DNA of 64,000 nt from Trematomus loennbergii. Taxonomy: Eukaryota; Chordata; Actinopteri; Perciformes; Nototheniidae. Made by a program: the position numbers and the translations under genes. Positions 1 to 25,129 of this stretch are shown one piece after another; the stretch's first letter is position 1, and every line of letters starts with the position of its first letter. The stretch lies in assembly GCA_012861695.1 (NCBI GenBank), contig JAAOOA010000028.1, positions 14,667,173 through 14,731,172 of the forward strand. Reading direction: 5' to 3'. The notes under the pieces are model-generated. The model did no database searches. It was not told the DNA's origin and saw only the letters and a program-made list of their open reading frames with translations.

Positions 1-5375
<5,375 letters not shown>

Positions 5376-5475
5376 AGAGCTCCGATCAATGGTCATAAAT
5401 TTGATCCCTGACAAGTCTGACACTTGCACCCACGAGGCCTTTGGTCACTCTGTTTCTCTTGACCACTCCTTATGC

Positions 5476-5476
<1 letters not shown>

Positions 5477-5534
<58 letters not shown>

Positions 5535-5598
5535 CACACACACACACACACACTCACACTCACACTCACACTCACACTCACACTCACACTCACACACA
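5477..5598. repeat. Compound (CA)n and (CACACT)n microsatellite
   Basis: A CA run, then from about 5546 a six-base unit, ACTCAC, repeated about eight times. Confidence 0.96.
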
Positions 5599-8500
5599 AG
5601 CACTTTTCCTTTCTCTCACTTCCTTCCTTCCCCTGACACACTTGTCAAGGACCTCGTTGACCCCTGACCCCGCCCACTTGGCACCGTTATTGATTTTTTC
5701 CTCCGACCCTCTCAATCTGGGATGAAGAAGGGGGAGAACGGGAGAATTAGTCGCCATAGTCAGGTATAACGGAGGGGACGCTGAGGATGAAGCGATCAAT
5801 GCACGCTGATGGCTGAGCTTGCAGCAGCAGAAACAACAGTCAGCCATGAAGAAAATCAAAGGGCTTGGGGCGAGCTGGGAGAAACACTGATGGGGGGAGA
5901 TGTAGGGAAACTGGAGGGAGGCGTTTGTTATCTTTTTACAGAGTATTATTACTTTGGTATCTTACTAGAAACAAAAGTATTACTGAAGTTTGAACATAGC
6001 ATACAACATGCTTTATACCTTTATAAAGACATAGCTACAGCTTCTGTTAAACATAAACTACTGTATGAGTCGGGTAAGAAGAACAGGCCAAAGTTGACAA
6101 TGATTCATTTTATATTCTACAAAGTTTAACTTTTCTAAACTACTGGTGTGTTTTATAAAGAATGTATTGTTTCCTTCCTTTTCGTCATTTCCTTCCTTCC
6201 TTGTCTTCCTATTACTTTTTGCCTCTTGAATCAATCATGGTCATTGCATTAGAAGAAGAAGCTGAGACAAAATTGACATTTAGGGTGTGGTAAAAAGCCA
6301 ACATCAGTTTACATCTTAATTTGAAATTTGATACCCAGTAATCATACTCTAGTGCGTACCAAAACAACCAGTCCGAGATCACATGCTAGAGATGGTCTCG
6401 GTCCGTTTCCAAGCAAACCCTAGTGCGGTTTTATTGCAGTAAGAATGTAATCCGACTCTATTGCAGCAAGTGAACCAAAGCAGGGATTATGGGCTGCCTG
6501 CGTGGGCTTTTGTTATGTTGGATACAGGTAAACAAATGGGAGAGGACTGACTTTGACTCATGCAGAAGTCGAATTGTTTGCTTTGTATCTGGGCATCTGT
6601 TTGGTTGGTACACCAAAGTAGTGTTCTGCTCCATGTTGCTCGGTATGTGTTTTCCGGTTGAATCAGGAATATATTGCACTTGTTGATTCTGTGGTTTATA
6701 TTTAAAACAACTACATCCTCACTTAACTTTACTCAAGTGTCAGATAGATATGCATAGAGACTTTTCACACACGCCAAGATAAAAGACAGTAGCTCACCTG
6801 TTTCTCTCAGGATCTACTCGATTCCACATTTTTACTAAACACAATCGCAATAGCTTTTCCCAGTATATTCACAATTGTTTTACACCTTTTAAGCTTTACT
6901 CAGATTTCACATTTTAGAAAAGCACAAACCGACCAGTCAAACTCATTAAATCTCAAGATTCAAGATTCAAAGGTTTTAATGTCATATGCACATAAGCTAC
7001 ATTGTAGAAATGGCAAATGAAAATCTTATGACCCGAGCTCCTCCAATAGTGTAACATAGTATAATAAAATAGAAGAATACAAAAAAATAGTGCAAGAAAT
7101 CTGTAAACACTTTAATATAATATGATATAAATCTGTGACTGAAACTGTGTTTAAAGAAGTTGTGAAAGTTTGGAATTTTAAACTTTTTTGATCGACTATG
7201 ACCTCCGGCGGCTTTTGCATAAATATCATCCGATGTGACTAAATCCTATTAGCATCGTACTCTTATTTCCTAAATTAAAACTTGAAGCCAATCCACAGCA
7301 AACAAGCACTTCATCCCATGTCTACCCGTCTTTCTTTTTCTCTGTTTTGTTCACGTTTGAAAATGGTACTATGCAGAGTATTTTAAGCAGATAAGTCAGA
7401 TTCCAAGCAAGATGACGCATTACCTCCCTTTATCTTTGCTTGTTTTTGCAAGACACACACAGAAACATTACATTGATGTTGGTTTGATACCTCTTTTAGT
7501 GGTAAGCAAAAGCATTTTATGCAACCGTGGGGTCTTTTAAACGCAGCTTGCAATAATCCATTCTCGCTCCTCCACTCAACCACCACCTCCTCCTCATGGA
7601 TCAGGTTAGAGATTTCCCAGCAGTGTTCGGAGGTGACACACTTAGACATAATCTTTTTTTTTTTCCTTATTTAATTTCCCACCATCCTCTCAGCTGATTC
7701 TCCCCTGTCACTTTAGACGCAGCTGAGAGACTGATTTGGCTTCCATAATCTCTTCTTGCTTTCCCCCCTCCTCTACTTGAAGAAAACCTCGAAATATCAT
7801 AAGGAGATTATTTCATTTGTAATTGATTGAGTGGCTCCTCACCACAGACCAAGATACTTCAAAGTGTCTGAATTAAGACTTGGGGTGGGTTGAGGCAGGC
7901 GACGTTGCTCCATGAGGCTACTGCCGGGGTCGAGCAGCTGAGCCTCTTTGGCTGGCAAATAAGAGTTGAGTCTGATCCTGTGATGGAAGCTAATTGGCTA
8001 AAGCAAAGACGTATCGGTCAGGGGAACATTTAGATGAGGCTCCTCAGCTGCTGCAGACTGGTTTGCAGCTACAACTTGGTGCACTAAGGCAGATACTTAT
8101 GAAGAAGAAGTTTGTATACTTCCGACACCTTTAGCCTTTTTTCTAAGTTTAGTTTGGATGCAGTTTTCAGTCACATAGAAAATCCAATACATAATCAGTT
8201 ATATATGAAGCTGGAGCCAGGAGACGCCATAGTTTAGCTTAAACTCAAATCAGGGGAAACAGTTAGCCTTTTTTAAGGTAACAATCCACTTACCGCCACT
8301 CATTACGAAGCTCACTAAGATAATCTTTTATTTCTGTAATCAAAATGACTAGTTGTGATTGTACTGAAGATTATGTGCACGTTTGGACTTTCTGGATTCT
8401 CCTATTTCCCCCCTTTTTTTGTAAACATATGCTATGTTACATTTTGCTTTACCTTTACAAAGAGCGAATCTAGCTTTTCCAGTCTTTATTTGCTAAGGAA

Positions 8501-11244
8501 TGAAAAAACATCTCCTGGCTGTCTTACAAATCCGTCAAAAAGCAGATGGATCCAGATCCAGTATGTTATTAACCAGAGGAATGCTCGATCCTTCAGATTT
8601 CTAGCTTCCTGAACACTCAGCATTTGAACTGCTCATACCTTCCGGCAGCCTTCAAGTGCTTTCCTTGGCTGTGGATAGGCCGTTGACCCCCCGTTGTCTG
8701 CGGAGACAATCCAAGTATCAGGTTAAGCATTATCCCACCTCTCCCTATCAGGGGGATGCACAGATCCCTACTATCACTCATGAGTCTGGAGCAAAGTGTT
8801 TGGGGCCTGAAAGAGAGAGGATGAGAAGGACAGCTTCTCCAGGTTCCATTTCATATCTTTCCACCCCAAATTACCTATCTCCGTCTAATTTTCCCTCTAA
8901 CTCTCCTCTCTTTTCCCCCTTTCTGTTCTACTCATCCTTTTGTCCTCCATCACCCCATTCCTCACTATCAGTCCTGACCCAATACTGATCTTAATCCTCT
9001 TACCTCACGGCTCCATTACCCACTTCAGCCATTTTTGCATATACACCAAAGAAAGAGGGCTCCTCTCCCCTTTCTAAAACCCCCAAAGCTCAGTCCTCCT
9101 ATTCCCCCCAAATATAGATCCCCCAAACCTCTGCCATATATACCATCTCTTATTGTATATTTCATTTTCAATCAAATGCGGATGTTTCTAAATCTGAGGG
9201 GGCAAATTGTATTCGGGGCAATGAGACTTTAGATGGAGGGGGTAAATTATTCATGCTACTTTTCTTCTTCCTCACCCTCATCCAAATTGAAAATGGCGTT
9301 AATCAGTTCCCAGGCGGGTGTGGCCGAGCTGTGGGATTATCTCCTGTTTTGTGTTGTTTTTAATCCCTAAATGCCACTTCTGGTCCCATTGCTGCTGATA
9401 GGGAAATGCAAATGTATCCCCACACTGCTCATTTGCTATATAGTAATTTACCACGTCATTGTTGGTAACATAAGGGAGCAAGAAGTCATCCTTCAGGCAG
9501 TTTCTTTATTTATCTGACACATGCTTTTTCAGGCTCCCTAATTCATCATGTCAACTATCTCCCATTCAACATGGCTGTTTATGATCTTGTCTCTTCGCCC
9601 CTTTATTTCCTTTCTAATTTACGGTCTCTCTCTCTCTCAAGGGAGAGATTAACCCCTAATCCCCTCATGTCCCATGGTTAATTGATATGATTTAACTATT
9701 ACAAGGCCCTGGGTGGTTCCACGCTACCAGAGTGCACTCCCTCCGCTGAGAACCACGTTGAACCCCCTTCTACCCTCCTTTCCGCTTTTTTCTTTGCTGC
9801 CTTAACTCCATCTATCTCTTTCATCTTCCATCATGTTGTACCTCCCCTTTCTCTCCACCATCTCCCCACTTCTGTTCTCCCCTGACGTCCGTCTCTCTCG
9901 CTCCAAAGGGTCACCATTCAAAAGCAGTTAGCAGAGCACACTGCACCTCGATACCAAAAGTTCATTTGAAAGGCTTTATAAAGCCCTTAGTGCCTTGAGA
10001 TTATATGTATTGTAATATGTATATAATGAGAATAACAGTTTGTAAAATAAAAGGGGCCCACAAATGGTTTCCCCTGCTATCCTTTTAAAACGGTTTTGTT
10101 CACATGTGTGAATAAAAAAAATTACAAAATAACTAAATGTACGAATCACTAAAACACAAAAACAATTCTGGCCAATATTAGACCTCACTTTAAACTTATA
10201 TTCAGTGTGAGAAATATTTGTGTGTGAAAATCTAATAATTCATTTCTTAAATTGTTTTTTTTCCTTCTTTTTTTCTATTGCTTTACCAAAAACCTCCCAG
10301 TTGTTCTTTAAAAGAAAAAACTACATTTAAATATTTTAATAATGGTATTGCCACATGCTAACAAGAACCTCTAATGGCTCAAGGTCATGAAGGTAAAACT
10401 GCTGTGTGTGTCTCATAGAGGATTTGAACTAAACCACAGAGGAAAATACCAGGATTTTCAGGCATTTCCCACAAAAATCCAGCGATTAGTCTGCATCTCT
10501 GCTGCTCATAATCTCTAAATCTTGTTTGTGCTGCAGCAACAGGATGCAAATCCCATAGAAGAGACTCTAATAGGTTTGATATGGTTTTATTTGCCTGTTC
10601 TGTGTATATAAACTTCGCTTATTAAATTTCTTGCTAAAAGTAATAATTAATATGACTCTTATCGCTTTACAAGAAATGGTTATATTAGCTTAGCATAATG
10701 GCTAAAATAGAGGGGAACTGCTAGCCTTTCTTAGTCAAAACTAACCCATAACAGCCTCTGTTTAAATTAATAATAAGCAGCTGCTGGCTCTAGATTTATA
10801 CATGAGAGTTTGTGTCAATCTTTTATCTAAAAAGCAGATGTCAATCTTTTGCTTCAACACTGCCTGTTTATGGTAAAACCATTGTGGCTGTTTAAAGGTG
10901 CAATATATATTATAGACCCACTCATTTGTGGTTGGCTCTGTAATCGGTTTGGGTAGATGTAGTTTAGTGAGTTTGTGCTGAAGAGCTTTTATGTGACAAT
11001 CTTGCATTCCTCATATACATCCCTCTGCCCCTAAACCTGTGCAGAGTGTGTTGACTCTATTATCAGTCCGGTGCTGAAATGTTACACCCCAACTGCAAAT
11101 ACGTAACATGAACTTCCTTTCACCACATCCCTTTCTTCTTCTCTTTAATCTCTTTACTTTTTTACCTCCCTCTCCTTCCTCTCTCACTATATACACATGA
11201 TCATTTTCTGGCGGTCCTATAGACTCACACATGTCCAACAGCAC
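5599..11244. other. Intergenic DNA, no gene seen
   Basis: Non-coding. It contains a possible old hAT-like fragment near 6340-6700 (words such as CGGTCCGTTTCCAAGC, weak), a retroelement tail near 6953-7060, and homeodomain-like words at about 9648-9664. No credible exon found. Confidence 0.5.
6953..7060 (+). repeat. Possible retroelement 3' tail fragment
   Basis: TCAAGATTCAAGATTCAAAG followed by GTTTTAATGTCATATGCAC resembles the widespread teleost retroelement tail TTCAAGG-TTTTATTGTCATATGCAC. Called by word resemblance only. Confidence 0.35.
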
Positions 11245-11329
11245 CACACACACACGCACGCACTCACGCACGCACGCACGCACGCACGCACTCTCACACA
11301 CACACACGCACGCACTCTCACACACACAC

Positions 11330-11371
<42 letters not shown>

Positions 11372-11392
11372 ACACACACACGCACACACACA
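11245..11392. repeat. Compound (CA)n/(CGCA)n microsatellite
   Basis: CA and GCAC tracts with inserted CTCTCA words. Confidence 0.96.
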
Positions 11393-11763
11393 GATCGCCG
11401 CCTACCTGCATTGAAACCTGAGAGTGTGTCGGTGAAATCACTGTCATTTTTCTCGTGCTGATGGAACATTCTGCCCAGGTCCGAAAACATAATAAATAGA
11501 CGGCCGCGCTGTCTGCTCTCAGGCTTTAGCATGTATTCGTAATGTGATCATTCTCAAACCCACAACGCTTAGATCACAACATCCATCGCCACAGCTTTAA
11601 AGAAGAAGAAAGACCCAATACAGACTGATTTAAGAAAAAACATCTCTGAAAACCTACCTACTTTTAGTGGTTTGCCAGGGGCCTATTACAATGTATTTAT
11701 GTATAGAAATGGTACTTGTGTATGAGCTCTATGTAATCACAAAGAAAGTAAGTAATGGCAAGA

Positions 11764-11765
<2 letters not shown>

Positions 11766-11795
<30 letters not shown>
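11766..11795. repeat. (GT)n microsatellite
   Basis: Fifteen uninterrupted GT units. Confidence 0.97.
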
Positions 11796-11796
<1 letters not shown>

Positions 11797-12858
11797 AGCG
11801 GGGGAATCGGCTCTATGCTCCTCTGTGAGCTCAGTGTAGGTGTTGAAGGAACATGTCATCAGAGGGATAGAGCTGTTTGGGGTTTGGAGTGTCAATTGGG
11901 GAGACCTATGAGGGTATTAGTGTGTGTGTCCATGTGTGTATTCAGGTTTATGTGAGTGCGTTGCCCTACCGTTTACCTCTTGGCTCACCCAAATGTCTGC
12001 GTCCCTCGTCTTTCTTCTCCTCCCACTCATCCTCCTGCCTTGCTCCTAGTAGGGCATACCTAAGTCACTGAGGTATTCTCACAGCAGTGTGTCAGTGTTA
12101 ATATTTACTCTGATCTCATGGCTGGAAGCTGGAGCTCTACCTTTGTCGGCCAGCGTACACGTCTGATAACTAGACGGCCATGTTTACAACACCGACTGCC
12201 AAAACTGGATGTATGAAAATAGAACTGGCTAAAATAAAACTCCTCTGTGTGTCAGAAATACATATTACATAGATCATTATTGTTTTATTTGGCCAAAGAT
12301 CATTTTACATTACATTCAAATTATGTCATATTTTTTATCTCAGAGGACACAAAAACGTTCGACCCACCAAAATGAGTAAAAAGGAATGCCAGTCAAATTT
12401 CTTCTTAATTCAAGCAGTTGTCTGACATAAGGAATAAAGGAGTGTACATTGTTAATGGTAAAACAAATCAACTAAAAGTCAACGTGAAGTATAAATGTTA
12501 ATATTTGATCGAAATGATACACATTATAATATTGTAAAATGAGATTTTTAAGGTAGGTTATGGTAAACAATCTCTAAAAGGGATCTTTTCTGCACAAAGA
12601 TTATTCGGGGAAACATTAAAAATGACGCTCAAAATGTTAGAGCCTTCACTTCTGAGACTTCATTGTTTTGTTTTTTAAAATAGCCTTTATGCTGGAAAAC
12701 TTCAAGCTCTTGAGTTGGAAATCTCAATTGGGAGAATTCCAGCCTCTGAGTTTGGAGCGCAGCATCAGACACAGCTTCTGACCGTACACAGGTTTAACCA
12801 ATATCATCCGTAGTGGCTTCATTTAACGAAAGTGTTCTGATGCAGGGTTATTGTCTAT
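11796..12858. other. Intergenic DNA, nothing recognised
   Basis: AT-rich, no coding signal or repeat termini seen. Confidence 0.5.
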
Positions 12859-12859
12859 G

Positions 12860-14575
12860 CACTGAAAAAACTGAAATGTTGTCTTTAAATAAATGTATTA
12901 TGTCAACAACCGAACTGTATTAGGTTAGTTGAAAGCAATAATATTAACTTAAAATAGATTCAACTTAATATTACTGCTTTCAACTAACCTAGATCTAAAC
13001 CACTACAGGCCCATCTCCAACCTACCCTTCATTTCCAAGACCCTTGAGAGGGTCTGCACAGCTTCAGTCCCATCTTGACATAAACAACCTCCATGAACCC
13101 TTTCAATCTGGTTTCCGCCAAAAAACAGTACTGAAACAGCCCTGGTTAAAATCACCAACAACCTCCTCCGTGCAGCTGACTCCGGACTTCTCACCATCCT
13201 CATCCTCCTTGACCTCAGCGCTGCATTCGATACAATTTCTCACCCACTACTTCTGGACCGCCTGGCTGGCATTGGGATCACTGGTGTTGCACTCTCCTGG
13301 TTCACATCACATCATATCTCACTGACACACAACAGTTTGTACAACTCGGTAATCACAAGTTAGGGTGTTCTATTTCACTGGGTGTCCCCCAGGGGTCAGT
13401 ACTGGGTCCACTATTCATTATATATCTCCTCCCCCTGGGCACAAATCTCCGTCACCATGAGGTTAATTTTCACTGCTACGCCGACGACACACAGGTCTAC
13501 ATTTCCTCCAAACCCACCACTGCCCTGCCCCCCACCTCCCTCACCACCTGCCTTGAGGACATCAGGAGCTGGATGAGCAGGAATTTCCTGAAGCTTAATA
13601 GTAGCAAAACTGAGGCCCTGCTCATCGGCTCTAAATCCACCCTTACCAAGTCACAAAACACCCCAGCACCAAACATCTTCATTGACGGCTTCCCCATACC
13701 ATTCTCTGCCCAAGTGAAAAGCCTCGGTGTCATTCTGGACGGCTCCCTCTCATTCGCACCACACATTAAAAACATCACCCGCACTGCCTTCTTCCATCTT
13801 CGGAACATCTCCAGACTCCGCTCATCTCTGTCCCAACCCAGCATTGAAATCCTGGTCCACTCATTCGTCACATCCCGGATTTATTACTGCTATGCACTTC
13901 TGAGTGGCCTTCCCATCAAACTCCTCAATAGACTGCAAATAATCCAGAACTCTGCTGCCCGGATCATCACCCGCACCAACTCATCCGACCACATCACCCC
14001 CATTCTCACTCAACTACAATGGCTTCCTGTACGATACCGTATTGAATACAAAAACCTTCTACTCACATATAAAGCTCTCCACAACCTAGCCCCCATCTAA
14101 ATCACCAAGCTCCTTCAGGAGTACACCCCCTCCCGCACCCTCCGCTCTTCCTCCGTAGGACTTCTCACCATCCCAAGCTCTCGCCTCAAAACCATGGGTG
14201 CTCGAGCCTTCAGCTGCTCCCAGACTCTGGAACTCCCTGCCACTACATATCCGACAGTCTGATTCCATAACAACATTCAAAACCCACCTCAAAACCCACC
14301 TGTTCAAACTGGCATTCTCATTATAAACTGTACCCTGTGTCTTTTTGTTGTCCACTTCCTGTTGTTTGTCTTGTTTTACCCAGCTGACATTTCATTAAAT
14401 CCACTGTTTTCATTTCCCCTATATTACCCTATGCCTGTAAGGTGTCCTTGGGTGCTATGAAAGGCGCACCACAAATAAAATGTATTATTATTATTATTAG
14501 TATAGTACAGTTATGTGAAATGTGTTGACATAAAACATTTAATTAAAGTAAACGTTTCTTCAGTTTGTCTTTTCA
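12860..14575. mobile_element. Palindromic MITE split by an L2 LINE insertion
   Basis: Two outer segments are imperfect reverse complements: 12881-12906 against 14522-14547, with similarity continuing outward through AAACTGAA words. An inner inverted pair at 12922-12947 and 12965-12990 (26 bp, one mismatch) ends exactly where the L2 sequence starts. I read this as a small TIR element into which the LINE inserted. Outer edges are approximate. Confidence 0.55.
12991..14500 (+). mobile_element. L2-clade LINE, 5'-truncated reverse transcriptase and 3' UTR
   Basis: RT motifs appear in order but in changing frames, so the copy is dead: NHYRPISNLPF at the start, LDLSAAFDTISHPLL, GVPQGSVLGPLF near 13381, FHCYADDTQVY near 13468-13500 (catalytic YADD kept), then the thumb/3' region open from 13573 to 14100 with LNSSKTEAL, AFFHLRNI and LQWLPVRYRI. 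The 3' end runs through a GGTGTCCTTGGGTGCTATGA tail into (ATT)n, as L2-type teleost elements do. Family assignment rests on remembered motifs. Confidence 0.85.
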
Positions 14576-14677
14576 TAGCATTTTGACTTGCCATGGCTAC
14601 CCAAGCACAGGTGTAACTAATGACGATGGATGGCTCTTTTTTATTTAAAGCTGTGAGCTGTAAGCTGTGCTGAAAAA

Positions 14678-15079
14678 CAGTGGGTGTTTCTCAATCGCGA
14701 GTAAAGCTGCTTCAGAGCCACTATTTCAAGCATGCTACGTCATCGAGTGCCGCCGAAGTACTGTTCCAATCTCCAGCATGCTTGGAAATCTACCGAGCCC
14801 GGCGTACTCCGTTTGGAGAAATATCGAGGCTGCACATGAGTAGACTCCGCGGTCTTAAAATCCCCACAATGCTTTGCGCACGGACCAATTTCCCCAAATC
14901 TGTGGCGGAAGATGTAAGAGGCGGGGCCTCTCATATGACGCACACCTGCACACTTGCTAGCCTGTTCCACTCTTTGTTTTCCAAATGCCAGGAAGTATTC
15001 TTGACTCGCTTCTGAAGCAAGATGCTCGGCAGACATGTGCTACCAAGCAAGCGTACTCGCGATTGAGAAACACCCAGTG
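14678..15079. mobile_element. TIR MITE, about 402 bp
   Basis: Terminal inverted repeats of about 26 bp with one mismatch: the left end begins CAGTGGGTGTTTCTCAATCG and the right end is its complement (14678-14703 and 15054-15079). No transposase. The ends CA[C/G]TGGG resemble CACTA-type termini, but I saw no clear target duplication, so the superfamily is open. Confidence 0.7.
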
Positions 15080-21344
<6,265 letters not shown>

Positions 21345-21732
21345 TTAAAGGTGGGGTAGGTAATTTTGGAGAAACCAGCTTGAGTGCGCTAGATTTTGAA
21401 AATACACAGCCGGAAAAAATCTGCCACTTCCTTACAGAGCCCCTCCTCCAACACACACGACGCGCACATGACCAATGAGGGCACGAGATAAGTTTGTGCA
21501 CAGATGGAAGGCTGACAGGCAGGTAGGCCATCCAGTTATTTTAGCCGGGCCGGCTAAAATGATTGGTCGTGCTTTTTACAGTACTACGGCTTCCACAGAT
21601 GATATTTTTTATGGATTTTTTGTCAAAGCACTTAAGATATTCATTGCTATCGGGATGTTAAGAGCATTCCATGGAATATAACAAAAAGTGTATCTCGAGC
21701 CGATTTCTCAAACTTACCTACCCCACCTTTAA
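21345..21732 (+). mobile_element. TTAA-flanked MITE, family 1, copy 1
   Basis: 388 bp including TTAA at each end. Termini begin AGGTGGGGTAGGTAA and are inverted at the right end. TTAA duplications with AGG termini fit Kolobok-type or piggyBac-type MITEs. A 68-codon open frame inside ([18 protein letters not shown]...) recurs in other copies and has no known domain. Confidence 0.85.
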
Positions 21733-23630
21733 GTCTCACGCACTTTGGATCATTCTGATATGCACTTAAAACTCTGTGTCCTGTAATCTAAAACAGCTCT
21801 GTTTTGTCTTGCAAGCACATTGATGTTTGTTTGTGTTTATTGAGAGCTGAGCATATATAAAATCAATGTGCATGTGAAATAAATTAAGAAAGAAATGTCC
21901 TGTTTTAAAGAGATGGCAGTACAGTTGTGTCTAATATTACATTAATTTCTTCTTATAATCTTCGCAATATTCATCGGTTATTAGATTGATTTGTTTTAAT
22001 TAAAACAGTTTCTTGTTAGAGATTGCAAACACAACTTGTTAGAGATTGCAAACAAAACCATTTTCTTTCTTGTCGTTCTTTACCCTGCAAATCCACCTAC
22101 AGTCTTCTCTATAATTCACTGCCAACTTCCATATTTTGAGTTGGAGATTACATGAAACCAAAGGCCACGGTCTGTTTGCTGCACATCTCCTTTGTTCTTT
22201 TTTTAACCTCTCTTCTACAAGCCATCCTCTTCTCTTCTCAGAAAGTGTAAGAAAAGCAATAAAAAACATATTTATAGCAGAAGAGATGAAAGATTGAAAG
22301 AGGATGAGTTCTCTGCTGTGTTAGAGAGGCCGCCAAAATCCATTACCTAAGTGTTCTTTATCTTTTCCATATGCTTTTGTTGTCTAATCTATCTCCGCAA
22401 ATCCTGGATTCAGAAAACAAACAAATGGATCAGTCCCTCCGCTTGCTGCAACCAAATGCGCCACTGCAGACACCACAGAGGCACATTGTTGCAGCGCTGT
22501 CCAGAGGCCGGGGGCAGAAGTGCAGGGAGATATGAACATAAACTGATGGATGGATAGATGGATAAGTGAGAGGGTGTTGGAGATAATCACAGACAGCAGC
22601 TGGAGGAATTCGAGGACAGGAGACGGAGTTGCTAACTCTACTTTCTGCTCTGTCGGATCCTCGACTTTGGCCCTCGCATCCTTGATCCTCTCAGCTTTTA
22701 CTCCCCCCCACCCCTCTCCCCTGCTCTCTTCTTTTAAGGAGGATTGGAGTTTATTCCAGACAATCCACCCCAGTTCAGGAAGTGGAACGAGAGGGACTCA
22801 GGGAAATGCGGGATCATGGACGGACTTCCGCGGGGGAAAATCGTATCACAATAGTCCTGGGACTCTTATCAGATTTAAGTGAAGGGGTTTGTGGTTTATA
22901 AAGCCAAGAGCTCTGGCTCAGTGGTAAACTTTTAGATTGGTGGGGGGATGCACTGATTATTGAAATGGGTTTAAGCCTTAAGAAAGAAAGAGCGAAAAAC
23001 ATAGAGGCACATGCATCGCTACTGCAGTACCCTGATTAGCTCTTAGCCACGAGGAAACAAGCTACAAACTGCTCTGCCATATGCAGACTCCATTAACGAC
23101 AGTAAAGGAAGGTCATTATAATTCCCATATAATAGTTACTGGCAGAGAGGGAAGTCCCTCCAAGATAACTTTAAATACTTCAAACCAAGCCTCAAACCAA
23201 GAACGGGGAGGTGATTAGCTTAGCATAAAAAACTGTTAGTACGAGGAAACAACTAGCCAAGCTCTCTCTAAAGTTAAAAACAAGAAAACATGCATCTTTA
23301 AAGCTCACTTGAAGTATCATATTCGTTTTTTTATCTAGACGCAAACAAAAAAACTCAAGTCTTAGCTGTGAGGCTAACTGTATCCACCTGTTTCCAGTCC
23401 AGATGCTAAACTACTCTCAGAAGGCAGTTTGAGGTGGGAAGCAATCCGCTTTGTAAGCAAAATCTCCAAAATGCATGTCCCTAGTTAACCTGCTTCCCCT
23501 CTTCTCCACCACCTAGTAGCAGAGCTCATGGGGCTTTCCTGAACCTGTGTCGAGAGCTGGAGTTAAATGAAATCTCAGATTTGCCTTCTTAATAGTTTGT
23601 TTGGGTCCCTCACTTCCGTTTCGCTTCTCA
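21733..23630. other. Intergenic DNA, no gene seen
   Basis: Contains a short direct duplication of about 20 bp near 22014-22057 (GTTAGAGATTGCAAACA) and a small GGAT/GATA run near 22545. Otherwise nothing recognised. Confidence 0.45.
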
Positions 23631-23633
23631 TGC

Positions 23634-24360
23634 ACTGATTCGCTAGCTAAACAGCCAATCAGAGTGATTTCTTTTGCCGACAGCCTTTGGCCGAAAAGGT
23701 GTCGGCACGGCTGAAAAGACACGACGGTGCGGGCAACACATTCTCACTCCCAACTCGGCCTATGTTGACGTTATGTCAGGGTCCCTGTCGTCACTTTCCA
23801 ACGCAAGCGGGGGCCCTTTAGCATCGAGTTTCAACTATCAGGGAGTCCCATTGACTTGCATAGAGCTCCCTGAACGTTGGTAATAGACGAGTTGGGATCG
23901 CGCGAAATGCTCTCCGCAGATCCATTCTCACAGCGTTTATCAACCTTTTTCTTACTCAGTATATCGGGCCACACTTATTGTTTTTACTTCTTTATTTTAA
24001 TTGAATAATTTCGGGCTTTTGTTGCTGTCAGTTAGGGGGAGAGTACGGGGCTCAGAATACTGAAATCTGTATTGTTTTATCGTTTTTTCCTTCTAACTTT
24101 GTATTCTTTTCTAAACTACACACTGTTATTTACTCAACAATAACACACAATTATCCTTGTGTTTATTTATTTGTTTGATTAATAAACACAAGTTGGAGTC
24201 CGTCAGGACCGAGGGTCGGAGCAGCTCATAGTAGTTGCTTTCGAGAATTTTACACCCGGAAGTAAGTATTCTCTCCGCTTCGATTGACAAACCCCGTGAT
24301 TAGTCCTCAAGCTCTGTGATTGATGTTTGAGTGGCAGTGCGCCGAGGGTTATGCCGAGCG
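23634..24360. mobile_element. DNA-transposon-like repeat cluster
   Basis: Contains CAACACATTCTCACTCCC at about 23734 (resembling the ends of the foldback at 28709-30563), a GCCGACA/TGTCGGC hairpin near 23678, and CCGGAAGTAAGTATTC near 24257, also in the foldback arms. The segment about 23890-24190 is repeated in reverse complement at 30965-31260, and in part at 25465-25560. Exact edges not resolved. Confidence 0.55.
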
Positions 24361-24701
24361 TCGAACATCACTTTGAAATGGGATGGAACCACGGCAGACT
24401 GTCCAAAACTGGATTTGAACGCACCCCGTCCCCCCCCTCCCCCACCCCGTCCCCAGAACTACACATGATGGCTATTGTGTATTTCGCAACATGTTCTATG
24501 GCACGTCTCTACTGGGAATTGTAGTTTTAAAAGACGTTTTTGTATTTCCCATAATAAGAAGTTGCCAGTATTAAACTGTGTACATCCCTGGAGGTTTAGG
24601 GGATAGGAATTGATAAGGTTGCTAATTGATAAGCCTGAAACATGCACTTGTCAAGGTTCAGAGGCACATTTTGCAAATATGGCAGTAGCCATCGATCGTC
24701 T

Positions 24702-24770
24702 TAAGATAAGATATACTTTATTGATCCCAAGTTGGAAATGTTTTCGTTACAGCAGCATGTGTAACAGTTG
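24702..24770 (-). mobile_element. LINE 3' tail fragment
   Basis: TAAGATAAGATATACTTTAT followed by TGATCCCAAGTTGGAAA is the reverse complement of the tail of the LINE at about 59770-59815. The inner extent is uncertain. Confidence 0.6.
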
Positions 24771-25129
24771 TAAATATGCAGTGGTGTTTATTTGTAAATC
24801 ATTTAGTATAATCACACAAATTCTGTGTTTTATATTGAATAATTCTGTGTTCTTTATTTATTAAATGTTCAATACCTGACAAGGTCAGAGATGAAAAACT
24901 TGGGTCGCAGGTTCCTCAACAGTGCATTACAAGACATCTATCGATATGTGTGTACCTCCACCATTAAATTGTCATATGTCATCTGCACATTTCTTATTCT
25001 ATCTACATACATCTTATAAGAGTTTAATACATATGTATAATATCAGTTAAAATAAGTGCTTCAACATAGTTAACATTGCAGGAAAGTTGATTGTTAAGTC
25101 CCAAAACAAATTATGCAATATATTAGACG

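Noticed and set aside
5540..5598. CRISPR-like array
   Set aside because: It is a six-base tandem repeat with no spacers, in a vertebrate genome.
13573..14100. 175-codon open frame as a host gene
   Set aside because: Its motifs are the C-terminal part of an L2-type reverse transcriptase, with upstream RT motifs in other frames.
21475..21681. Conserved 68-residue frame as a new small protein
   Set aside because: It recurs only inside copies of one MITE; identity is explained by shared descent. Kept only as a test under findings.
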